From Streptomyces griseus (lineage in GTDB: Bacteria; Bacteroidota; Bacteroidia; Chitinophagales; Chitinophagaceae), in the NCBI GenBank assembly GCA_943323705.2, contig CALPIT020000088.1, positions 1-9,378 of the forward strand: a stretch of 9,378 nt of DNA, given 5' to 3'. Below the pieces are notes generated by a model, which saw nothing but the letters and a program-made list of their open reading frames with translations, was not told where the DNA came from and made no database searches. Position 1 is the stretch's first letter. Every line of letters starts with the position of its first letter. A program made the translations under genes and the position numbers. Positions 1-7,647 of this stretch are shown in pieces.

Positions 1-207
1 GTTTTGTATAGCTATTGTACCATCGGTACTTGATGGTACTTGTCCAATTGTTGCATCTTGCCACGCACTACCATTAAATCTTTGCCATGTAGTAAAATCA
101 CTCCATAAGCCGGATTGTTTTGATTTGTAAGCTGTTTGAGAGAAAAGTATTGTAGGTAGGAATAACATTGTAAAAAAACACTTGATGTAATCTTTTGGTA
201 CTTTCAT
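1..207 (-). CDS. N-terminal fragment of a secreted, probably T9SS-exported surface protein (partial at left edge)
   Basis: Reading the minus strand from the ATG at 207-205 gives 69 residues with no stop before the window edge. Residues 1-24 form a signal peptide: Lys-containing N-terminus, hydrophobic core FFTMLFLPTILF, and cleavage after SQ. The mature start contains SGLWSDFTTWQ followed by GSAWQDATIGQVPSSTDGT. This W-S-D-x-x-T-W ... P-S-S-x-D-G-T pattern is common at the beginning of large beta-rich secreted proteins of Bacteroidota. The upstream ATG at 215-213 is excluded because its frame stops after three codons. The gene is divergent from the adhesin gene at 401. The C-terminus, where a T9SS sorting domain would confirm the export route, lies outside the window. 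That it encodes an exported protein is well supported; its function cannot be told. Confidence 0.75.
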   Translation of the reverse strand, partial: MKVPKDYIKCFFTMLFLPTILFSQTAYKSKQSGLWSDFTTWQRFNGSAWQDATIGQVPSSTDGTIAIQN

Positions 208-400
208 AAATTCATTTTGTGTTTTGAAAATAAAAATTAGAGAAGAAAAAACAAATAAATGGTTTTGGAATTTTCTTTTATAAAAATATCAAAATAGTAT
301 TATTTACTAAATTATAAAACATTTAATTCAATTTTGTAATGAAATGAAATGACTTTTCCGTATTATTTTAGCCGCTCTTTTGGATAAAAACAAATTAATT
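208..400. other. Divergent intergenic region
   Basis: This very AT-rich stretch lies between two divergently transcribed secreted-protein genes and should hold a promoter for each. I found no perfect TTG-N19-TAnnTTTG on either strand. On the plus strand the nearest -7 matches are TATTTTAG (364-371, one mismatch), which would give a leader of roughly 20 nt before the ATG at 401, and CAATTTTG (329-336, one mismatch). Neither has a TTG at the right distance upstream. No hairpin or small ORF was seen. Confidence 0.5.
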
Positions 401-3400
401 ATGAAAAAAAATATTTATATCTCAGTACTCTTTTTGCTTAACTGTTATTTTAGTTTTTCTCAAGTTTTTTCAAATTCTGATGCGACTGCTGCAGGAGCTT
501 GGAATGTAACGTTAACCAAAACAATTACTGTTTCGGGTCTCCCGAATTTAAGTGCTGGAGTTTTTGAATTGGTTCAGGTTAATCTTCATCTGGGGGATAA
601 TGCTAATACAAGAAATTACGGTTTATATAGAATCACTTTAAGCAAAGGAGCAACGAGTATTGAATTAGTTGCCACAGGTGGATTTGCCAATTCTACCGTG
701 CAGCAAATCGATACAAAGTTTAGATATAATACTTATTTAAGTAGGATCTTTGAACATGGCAGTACCGCAGAACCATTTGATATAGGTTATTATCGCTCCC
801 AGGAAAATTTCAATGCATTTAATGGGATTGATCCAAATGGAGAATGGACGATAACCATAGCTGAAACATCTTTAGCTACTGGTGGTCGATTTAATAATGT
901 TGATTTAATATTCAAAGCACCATTCACGGTGCAAGATTATACGACACTTAATAGTTACGACAATTGCGACTCCCCTTATTGTTTAGGAACTGCTGAGATT
1001 ATTGTCGCTTCAAATAATGGATTTACAAACCAATCGGGAGATATGTATAATCCTAACACGACATCATGCAGTTGGAATGCAGCTCAAAATAATTCTGCTT
1101 GGTTCAAATTTAGAGCAGCTCAAACATCGGTCAAAGTTACCATATCTGCTATAACCGGTAATTTACAAATTTTGGCCGTAGATGGGGGAGCGGATAACAA
1201 TCCCTGTACTCCTAATGACAATGCGGTTTTAAATGGAGGTTGTCCTACCTTAAGTATTAATGATACCTATTATGCTTCACCAGGATATATAAATGGTTCG
1301 ACAAAAAATAATCAACTTAATTTAAGTGGATTAACCGTCGGAAACTATTATTATTTTATTGTTGACGGATCGGGTGCGTCTGTTTCTCCATTTTATATAG
1401 AAACTACAGGAACATCATTTGATTGTTCAAATTGTGACCTAGATGTTACCTTAGGAAGCAATAGTCCGGTATGTGCAGACGGAACATTAAATCTAACATG
1501 CAATGATGGTGCAAGTTGGTCTTGGACTGGACCAAATGGCTTTAGCAGCAATAGTCAAAATCCAATTTTAAATAATGTAACTTCACTGGCTTTTGGCACC
1601 TATACTGTTGATATTACAGACAATAACGGTTGTACAGACACTAAATCAATAGAGGTAGTCATCAATTCTTCTGAAATTCCAACTTTCAACACTCCAAGTC
1701 CAGTTTGTAGTGGTTCCTCATTAAATCCATTGCCCACAACTTCAAACAATGGAGTTAATGGATCTTGGAGTCCTCCACTTGATAATTTAAATACAACAAC
1801 CTATACCTTTACTCCTGATGTAGGTCAATGTGCATCTTCTGCTACATTAACAATTACAGTAAACAATTGTGATTTTGGCGCTTATGCCACAGCCGTTTGG
1901 ATAGATGATTGCACAGATGCTGGAGATGGTAAGTTTTATAATACTTCCGGAACTGGAATTGATCTCATCAATCAAGAACCAGGCAACACTTTTATCAAAG
2001 ACTTTGGAGTTCATGTAGAAAATGCCTCTACTTTAATTTTGAGAGGAGCTGAAGTGAAAACCTATAAAAACGGCGGTACTAATGTGTGTGGAGCTAAAAT
2101 GTACTATCGATATTATTTAAATAGTGCATCTGGAGGTGCTTTTACCCCAAGAAACTTAGCTTTTTTTAGTGATTGTAATACAGGTACTAGTGAGTTTATA
2201 AATGGAGGTGGCCCTTGTGCTGCCGGTCAGCAAAAATGGCAATGTGTATCTCAACCTGGTTGTGATTCACCTTTTGATTTAACTACTATTGCTCCGGGAG
2301 ATTACACACTAGAGGTTTATTATGATGTAACAGGAGATTTTAACTCTTCCTCTCAATGCGATGATACAATCATCTTAAATAACGGAGGTACCAATTATAA
2401 AGCTAACTTTAGCATTATTTCGGTTCCTACGCTAAGTAATACCAATCCAACAACTTGCAATGGTACAGACGGAAGTATTTCTATTTCAGGATTAACATCT
2501 AATGAAGTTTATTCATTGAGTTACTCCTACAGTGCAACAACTGTTGGGCCTACGGACTATACTTCTTCAGCTACAGGACAAATCGTGATACCAAATTTGG
2601 GGATAGGAGCCTATTCCAATTTTAGTTTAGTTATCAATAGTTGTACAACTGATTTAAGCTCGAGTGTTACTTTGCAAAATCCGGTAATAACACCAATTTT
2701 TAGCACTCCAAATCCTTATTGTTATGAAGCAACAATTCCATCAACAATTTTGCCTATTACTTCAAATAACGGTATCACAGGGAGTTGGCTTCCAGCCATT
2801 AACAATACTGTAACTACAGAATATACTTTTAGTCCTGACGCAGGGCAATGCGCAACTACTACCGATTTGACCGTTGTTATTAAGCCAGAGATTACTGGTA
2901 CTATAAATTCAAATCCAAATACGGTTTGTAATGCAAGTTCTTCAGACTGCACGCCGACGGGAACCAAAGTTGTTATCAACGAAGTGATGCATTTTCCAAC
3001 TACAGCGCAAGGTTTGGTTGCCAACGGGACGGAATATGTAGAACTATACAACCCCACATGTTCACCTATTGATTTATCATGTTATACTATTGTGACAGCG
3101 GCAAGACCAAACGCCAATCCCGGAAGCACACTTTCGAGAGGAGGTTCAATCATTTTACCAGCTGGAACTATCATAGCCCCTAAATCACATTATGTTATTG
3201 GTACTTCTTTTTCGTCTTCAAATATTGCAAATATTGATTACAATACTTCTTTAACTTCAACTTACTGTGCTATAAATCAATTTGTATTAGCTAATGGAGA
3301 TGGTTGGGTAGCTCTAAACGATGCGAATGGAACTCCAGTGGATGCAATCTACTGGACAGTTGGTGCTAACGAAAGTTCAAAAATAACAACTGATGACGAT

Positions 3401-4753
3401 TTAGATGATGCTCCATGTATACCATCATCGGCTGGTTCTTGTGATACTAGTAGTGTGACCTTGTTATCTGCCAAAGCTATTTATCAATTAAATCCAGCAT
3501 TAATTAATTATGTTGGACAAACTACAATTCAAGGGTTAGTGTCAACAGGAAAGACTTTTAGCAGGATACCTGATGGTGAATCTTGGCAAAGAGATATTCC
3601 TGGAAGTATTGATTTAGTGAATTGTAATAATGGTCTTTGCGATACTGCTCCAACTTCTACCTGTAACGGAAGTGCTACAGTTGCTATTACTCAAGGTTCG
3701 GGAAATTACAGTTATTTATGGAATGACTCTCAAGCTCAAACTACCGCAACAGCTACCAATTTATGTGCTGGAAATTATTGTGTTACCGTAACCGATTTGG
3801 ATACCAATTGTAGCCAAGAATTCTGTGTTACTGTCAATGATGACATTCCAAGCATAACACCTGAATTTTCTTTTGGAACTACATTGAGCATTTGTTCTGG
3901 AGGGATAGTTCCGACATTACCCTCTTCGTCAAGTAATGCTATCACAGGAACTTGGTCGCCTAGTATTGTTGATAATGCAAATGATGGAACCTACACTTTT
4001 ACACCTGATGCAGGGCAATGCGCTGCTACAACTATCTTTACTGTTACTGTTACTGCTCAAACAACGCCAATATTTGGTTTTGGCATTAGTTTGACGGCTT
4101 GTCAAGGTGTTTCTCCACAAGTATTGTTACCTGCTTTGTCGGACAATGCGATTTCTGGTACTTGGAATCCGTCCACTATTGATAATGCAATACTTGGGCA
4201 GACAGTTTACACTTTTACGCCAGACAATGGCCAATGCGCACTTCCAACGACTTTAACAGTAACAGTTAATGAAAAACCACAATTTACCATCTCAGGAGGA
4301 TGTGATGGAGAAAATTATGTGTTAACTATTAATGAACAAAATCAAAACATTAATTCAGTTGAATGGTTTAACAACAATGCAATGATTGGTCAAGGAAACT
4401 CAATTGTTGTTGAAAGTGAAGGTACTTATTCGGCAGTTGTAACCAACACGGATAATTGTACTACTAGTGCAGAATTTGTTGTTATCAATAATTACTGTTC
4501 TATTCAAAAAGGGATTTCTATTAATAATGACGGATTTAATGATGTTTTTGAGTTATCAAATCTAGGCGTTAAACATTTACAGATTTTCAATCGATATGGT
4601 ATGAAAGTATATTCAAAAAGCAATTATACAAACGAATGGGATGGAAAATCTGACGACGGAGAAGAACTACCCGACGGAACCTACTATTACGTCATTGACA
4701 GAAATAATGGTGATGACATAACAGGTTGGATTTATATCAATAGAGCACAATAA
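401..4753 (+). CDS. Large multidomain surface adhesin-like protein with type B T9SS C-terminal sorting domain
   Basis: A 1450-residue exported protein. The in-frame TTG at 380 is rejected because the ATG at 401 begins directly with a signal peptide (residues 1-21, ending FSFSQ). Approximate modules: P-domain-like 22-175 (ITVSGLP ... FNGIDPNGEWTITIAE); beta-rich module 184-340; PKD/Ig-like 346-425; a four-copy Cys-pair repeat at 426-489, 763-827, 1152-1218 and 1221-1289; an unassigned Cys-rich module 491-673; Ig-like region 674-762; lamin-tail domain about 857-990 (VVINEVM ... EYVELYN); SprB-like repeat about 1088-1146; Ig-like 1292-1364; and a gliding-motility-associated C-terminal domain about 1365-1450 (GISINNDGFNDVF ... 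IFNRYGMKVY ... NEWDGKSDDGEELPDGTYYY). The last is the type B (CHU_C) signal that directs cargo through T9SS to the cell surface. It is followed at 41 nt by a PorP/SprF gene, the usual partner of such cargo. No protease or glycosidase catalytic domain was recognised, so an adhesive or structural role is inferred; the ligand is unknown. Confidence 0.9.
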   Translation: MKKNIYISVLFLLNCYFSFSQVFSNSDATAAGAWNVTLTKTITVSGLPNLSAGVFELVQVNLHLGDNANTRNYGLYRITLSKGATSIELVATGGFANSTVQQIDTKFRYNTYLSRIFEHGSTAEPFDIGYYRSQENFNAFNGIDPNGEWTITIAETSLATGGRFNNVDLIFKAPFTVQDYTTLNSYDNCDSPYCLGTAEIIVASNNGFTNQSGDMYNPNTTSCSWNAAQNNSAWFKFRAAQTSVKVTISAITGNLQILAVDGGADNNPCTPNDNAVLNGGCPTLSINDTYYASPGYINGSTKNNQLNLSGLTVGNYYYFIVDGSGASVSPFYIETTGTSFDCSNCDLDVTLGSNSPVCADGTLNLTCNDGASWSWTGPNGFSSNSQNPILNNVTSLAFGTYTVDITDNNGCTDTKSIEVVINSSEIPTFNTPSPVCSGSSLNPLPTTSNNGVNGSWSPPLDNLNTTTYTFTPDVGQCASSATLTITVNNCDFGAYATAVWIDDCTDAGDGKFYNTSGTGIDLINQEPGNTFIKDFGVHVENASTLILRGAEVKTYKNGGTNVCGAKMYYRYYLNSASGGAFTPRNLAFFSDCNTGTSEFINGGGPCAAGQQKWQCVSQPGCDSPFDLTTIAPGDYTLEVYYDVTGDFNSSSQCDDTIILNNGGTNYKANFSIISVPTLSNTNPTTCNGTDGSISISGLTSNEVYSLSYSYSATTVGPTDYTSSATGQIVIPNLGIGAYSNFSLVINSCTTDLSSSVTLQNPVITPIFSTPNPYCYEATIPSTILPITSNNGITGSWLPAINNTVTTEYTFSPDAGQCATTTDLTVVIKPEITGTINSNPNTVCNASSSDCTPTGTKVVINEVMHFPTTAQGLVANGTEYVELYNPTCSPIDLSCYTIVTAARPNANPGSTLSRGGSIILPAGTIIAPKSHYVIGTSFSSSNIANIDYNTSLTSTYCAINQFVLANGDGWVALNDANGTPVDAIYWTVGANESSKITTDDDLDDAPCIPSSAGSCDTSSVTLLSAKAIYQLNPALINYVGQTTIQGLVSTGKTFSRIPDGESWQRDIPGSIDLVNCNNGLCDTAPTSTCNGSATVAITQGSGNYSYLWNDSQAQTTATATNLCAGNYCVTVTDLDTNCSQEFCVTVNDDIPSITPEFSFGTTLSICSGGIVPTLPSSSSNAITGTWSPSIVDNANDGTYTFTPDAGQCAATTIFTVTVTAQTTPIFGFGISLTACQGVSPQVLLPALSDNAISGTWNPSTIDNAILGQTVYTFTPDNGQCALPTTLTVTVNEKPQFTISGGCDGENYVLTINEQNQNINSVEWFNNNAMIGQGNSIVVESEGTYSAVVTNTDNCTTSAEFVVINNYCSIQKGISINNDGFNDVFELSNLGVKHLQIFNRYGMKVYSKSNYTNEWDGKSDDGEELPDGTYYYVIDRNNGDDITGWIYINRAQ
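1676..4267 (+). repeat. Four dispersed copies of a 64-69-residue Cys-pair Ig-like repeat inside the adhesin gene
   Basis: The copies lie at 1676-1867, 2687-2881, 3854-4054 and 4061-4267. All share the pattern (T)P-x-F, a Cys near residue 10-17, then S/D-N-x-x-x-G-S/T-W-x-P, Y-T-F-x-P-D-x-G-Q-C-A and a final T-V-x-V/I strand. The two cysteines are conserved in all four copies and could form a disulfide. The first two copies are isolated between other modules, while the last two are tandem. The DNA has diverged well beyond simple recent duplication, so these are protein-level repeats. They look like Ig-like stalk modules of the kind common in flavobacterial surface proteins. Confidence 0.8.
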
Positions 4754-4794
4754 CTACATTATATAATTTGTATTCAAAATAAAACAAGCACAAA

Positions 4795-5715
4795 ATGAAG
4801 AAACTATATTTCATTGCGATATTGGCTTTAGCTATTACTGAGCTGAAAGCACAGCAAGATCCGCATTATTCGCAATACATGTACAACATGAGTGTGATAA
4901 ATCCAGCTTACGCTGGTTCAAAAGAAAGTTTATCGGGAGGTTTATTATACAGAGCGCAATGGGTAGGTGTAGAAGGCACACCAAGAACAAGTACCTTCTT
5001 TATTCATAAACCAGTGGGTCGTAATGTGGGTATGGGATTTTCTGCGATTTCAGACAAGATTGGACCTGTTGAAGAAAATAACATTTATGGTGATTTTTCT
5101 TATACGCTGAATTTAGGAGGAGAGCATAGATTGGCCTTTGGCTTAAAAGCAGGAGCTACCATACATAAAATTGATTTTGCAACGATATATCCAACATTAC
5201 CGAATCCTTCTACGAGCGATCCGTTTTATGCCACAAATCCGAATAGCACCTTTTTAAATATTGGCTCAGGACTTTTCTATTATACCAATAAATATTATGT
5301 TGCCTTTTCTGTTCCAAATATGTTAAAATCAAAGTACTTAGATTACGACGGAAGACAATACGGTACAGAAGTCATCCATTATTTCTTAACTGGTGGTTAT
5401 GTGTTCGATTTAAATCCAAATGTAAAATTCAAACCATTTACGATGATAAAATCATCATTGAATGCACCAACCTCTGTAGACGTTTCTACTAATTTTTTCT
5501 TTTATGATAAATTAGAGTTAGGAGCAACGTATCGATTGGAAGACTCTTTTGGAGCGATGGTCAATTTTGCCATCACACCCAGTTTAAGAATAGGATATGC
5601 CTATGATCATATCGTTTCAGATCTTAAAATAGTGACACCAGCTTCTCATGAATTTATGTTATTATTTGATTTGAACTTCCCTAAAAAAGTATCACGTTCA
5701 CCAAGATATTTCTAA
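4795..5715 (+). CDS. PorP/SprF family T9SS-associated outer-membrane protein
   Basis: A 306-residue protein with a signal peptide at 1-20 (ending LKAQ). The mature N-terminus QQDPHYSQYMYN followed by INPAYAGS is the hallmark of the PorP/SprF family. The rest has alternating hydrophobic strands rich in aromatic residues and Gly, as in an outer-membrane beta-barrel (for example LRIGYAYDHIVSDL near the end), and it closes with SPRYF, typical for the family. Length is normal at about 300 residues. Family members are needed for secretion or surface attachment of particular T9SS cargo with type B C-terminal domains; SprF does this for SprB in Flavobacterium johnsoniae. Its position just after a type B CTD gene suggests this copy serves that cargo. 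I saw no clear promoter in the 41-nt gap, so cotranscription is likely. The symbol is left blank because genomes carry many paralogues and this is not shown to be sprF itself. Confidence 0.93.
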   Translation: MKKLYFIAILALAITELKAQQDPHYSQYMYNMSVINPAYAGSKESLSGGLLYRAQWVGVEGTPRTSTFFIHKPVGRNVGMGFSAISDKIGPVEENNIYGDFSYTLNLGGEHRLAFGLKAGATIHKIDFATIYPTLPNPSTSDPFYATNPNSTFLNIGSGLFYYTNKYYVAFSVPNMLKSKYLDYDGRQYGTEVIHYFLTGGYVFDLNPNVKFKPFTMIKSSLNAPTSVDVSTNFFFYDKLELGATYRLEDSFGAMVNFAITPSLRIGYAYDHIVSDLKIVTPASHEFMLLFDLNFPKKVSRSPRYF

Positions 5716-5735
5716 CCTAAAGTACATCTAAAAAA

Positions 5736-7604
5736 ATGAAAAATCTATATATAGTATTAAGCTTTGTGGTCCTCAGTCTAACTGTTTCGGCGCAAAATAA
5801 AAACACTAAAGCAGCTGATAAATTATTCAATAGATTTGAATATGTTGATGCGAGCGAAGAATATCTAAAATTGATTGATAACGGAAAAGCAGATGCTTAT
5901 GTTTATAAACAATTAGCCGATAGTTATTACAATATGTTTAATGTGACGGAAGCTCTAAAATGGTATTCCAAAGCCACGGAGACAAATCAAGATGCAGAAA
6001 CTTATTTTAAGTATGCACAAATGTTGAAATCCAATCTAAAATATGAGGATGCTAACAAGCAAATGCAGAAGTTTGCAGCCGTCGCTCCAAATGATTCTCG
6101 CGCTAAGGCATTTAAAGAAAACCCTAATTACGTTCCAAGTTTATTGGATAGAACAAAATTATATAATGTTAAACCTTCTGATATTAGTACTGAAAAGTCT
6201 GATTTTGGTGCCGTTCTTTATGACAATAATTTATATTTTACAAGTGCAAGAAATGGGGCTAGAAAGACCTATGGTTGGACAGATGAGCCATTTTTAGATA
6301 TTTACAAAGCAGATTACAACGCTGACGGAACGATTACAAATGCTTCGTCGGTAACCGATTTGAATTCGAAATGGCATGATGGTCCAATAACGATTAGTGC
6401 CGATGGGAGCACGGCTTATTTTGCGAGTGAAAGTTATAAAGAAAAGATTGCTGAAAAAGATAAAAAAGCAAATGCTAAATACAGTCAAATTTATTTATTT
6501 AAAGCAGTTAAAAATGGCGATAAGTGGGCAGAGATTACTTCTTTGCCTTTTAATGATAAAACCTTTTCAAACAGTAATCCTAGTTTAAGTCGAGATGGTA
6601 AAACATTGTATTTCTCTTCTAACAGACCATTAAGTGTTGGAGGAACCGATATTTGGAAAGTAGCAATAAATGCGGACGGAACTTATGGCACGCCACAAAA
6701 TTTAGGCAAAACAGTAAATACCGAAGGAAATGAAACTTTTCCGTTTATAGCGGATGATAATAAAACATTGTATTTTGCTTCTAGTGGCCAACCAGGATTT
6801 GGTGGATTAGATGTTTATCAAATTGATTTGTCGAATGGTGCAGAGGCTAATAATTTAGGGAAACCAGTAAACACTGAAAAAGATGATTTTGCTTTTACGT
6901 TTAATGAAAATAAGAAAGTAGGCTTCTTATCGAGTAATCGCAACGGCAACGACGATATTTTCGCGGTAAGTCCGATTTGTGGTGTTGATGTTCAAATTGT
7001 AGTTAAAGATGCTAAAACAGCAGCTATTTTGACTAATGCTAGTGTTTCTATATTGGATGACAAGAAAAATGTAATTGCCACTGAAATGTCAAACGCTAAA
7101 GGCGAAGTAAATTATAGCGTAGCATGTGACCGACCTTATTTGGTTCAAGCTTCCAAAGACGGTTATGAAGGTAGTACTTTTGCAGTAGCAAAAAGTAATG
7201 GACAAAAAGTCAATTTGGATGCTTCCTTGCAACCAATAGACGTAATTGTTACTGAAACGGAGATTATCTTAAAACCTATTTACTTCGAATTTGACAAAAG
7301 CAATATTACACAAGAAGGTGCTTTTGAGTTAGACAAATTAGTTCAAGTAATGAAAAACAATCAAAATTTGGTCATCTTAGCTAAATCGCATACTGATAAC
7401 AGAGGAAGTGATCAATACAATTTATCATTATCAGATAGAAGAGCCAAATCAATTGGTCATTATATTGTATCGAAAGGAATTGCTGCCGACAGAATTTCAG
7501 GAAAGGGAATGGGCGAATTGGAACCAAAAGTGGATTGTGGAAAAGATTGCAATGAAGAGCAACATGCACTAAACCGTCGATCTGAATTCTTGATTGTGAA
7601 GTAA
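5736..7604 (+). CDS. Periplasmic TPR / PD40 propeller / CRD / OmpA-family protein (PorE-like architecture)
   Basis: A 622-residue protein with signal peptide 1-20 (ending TVSAQ). Residues about 21-130 are helical TPR-like repeats (for example YVYKQLADSYYNMFNVTEAL). Residues about 150-410 carry five PD40-type propeller blades, with motifs such as SRDGKTLYFSSNRP, GGTDIWKV and GGLDVYQI. About 413-485 is a carboxypeptidase-regulatory-like Ig fold, and about 510-622 an OmpA C-terminal domain (YFEFDKSNI, then HTDNRGSDQYN). Asp554 and Arg569 align with the diaminopimelate-binding Asp271 and Arg286 of E. coli OmpA, so peptidoglycan binding is expected. The domain order is that of PorE, a T9SS accessory protein. 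Unlike lipoprotein members of the group, there is no lipobox Cys at the cleavage site, so it is probably soluble in the periplasm. It starts 20 nt after the PorP/SprF stop and is likely cotranscribed. The role is inferred: linking the SprF-like protein or its cargo to the cell wall. Confidence 0.9.
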   Translation: MKNLYIVLSFVVLSLTVSAQNKNTKAADKLFNRFEYVDASEEYLKLIDNGKADAYVYKQLADSYYNMFNVTEALKWYSKATETNQDAETYFKYAQMLKSNLKYEDANKQMQKFAAVAPNDSRAKAFKENPNYVPSLLDRTKLYNVKPSDISTEKSDFGAVLYDNNLYFTSARNGARKTYGWTDEPFLDIYKADYNADGTITNASSVTDLNSKWHDGPITISADGSTAYFASESYKEKIAEKDKKANAKYSQIYLFKAVKNGDKWAEITSLPFNDKTFSNSNPSLSRDGKTLYFSSNRPLSVGGTDIWKVAINADGTYGTPQNLGKTVNTEGNETFPFIADDNKTLYFASSGQPGFGGLDVYQIDLSNGAEANNLGKPVNTEKDDFAFTFNENKKVGFLSSNRNGNDDIFAVSPICGVDVQIVVKDAKTAAILTNASVSILDDKKNVIATEMSNAKGEVNYSVACDRPYLVQASKDGYEGSTFAVAKSNGQKVNLDASLQPIDVIVTETEIILKPIYFEFDKSNITQEGAFELDKLVQVMKNNQNLVILAKSHTDNRGSDQYNLSLSDRRAKSIGHYIVSKGIAADRISGKGMGELEPKVDCGKDCNEEQHALNRRSEFLIVK

Positions 7605-7623
7605 AAAATAAAATTTATATTTG
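7594..7623 (+). promoter_or_regulatory. Bacteroidetes-type promoter for the seven-helix membrane protein gene
   Basis: TTG at 7594-7596, a spacer of exactly 19 nt, then TATATTTG at 7616-7623. This is a perfect fit to the primary sigma factor consensus of Bacteroidota (TTG-N19-TAnnTTTG). The -33 element lies inside the last codons of the OmpA-family gene. Transcription would begin around 7629-7631, leaving a leader of about 18 nt before the ATG at 7648. The TTG codon at 7621 overlaps the -7 box, so it cannot be the start codon of a transcript from this promoter. Confidence 0.75.
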
Positions 7624-7647
7624 TGTTCAGAAGAAACCAACATCTTT

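Noticed and set aside
17..39. Perfect 8-bp inverted repeat GTACCATC / GATGGTAC with a 7-nt loop
   Set aside because: It lies inside the minus-strand coding region (Val-Pro-Ser-Ser-Thr-Asp-Gly-Thr) and is well explained by codon choice; there is no T run and no gene end here.
380..400. Upstream TTG start adding seven residues to the adhesin
   Set aside because: The ATG at 401 starts directly with a standard signal peptide; the extension would put MDKNKLI in front of it without need.
2722..3057. 111-residue minus-strand open frame within the adhesin gene
   Set aside because: It is a shadow of the adhesin reading frame and has no recognisable domain. The other short open frames at 3929-4120, 6043-6297, 6294-6488, 6397-6588 and 7381-7569 are rejected for the same reason.
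4761..4770. ATATAATTTG before the PorP/SprF gene as a promoter -7 box
   Set aside because: The spacing inside the box is off (TA-N3-TTTG or TA-N1-TTTG), and no TTG lies about 19 nt upstream; cotranscription with the adhesin is simpler.
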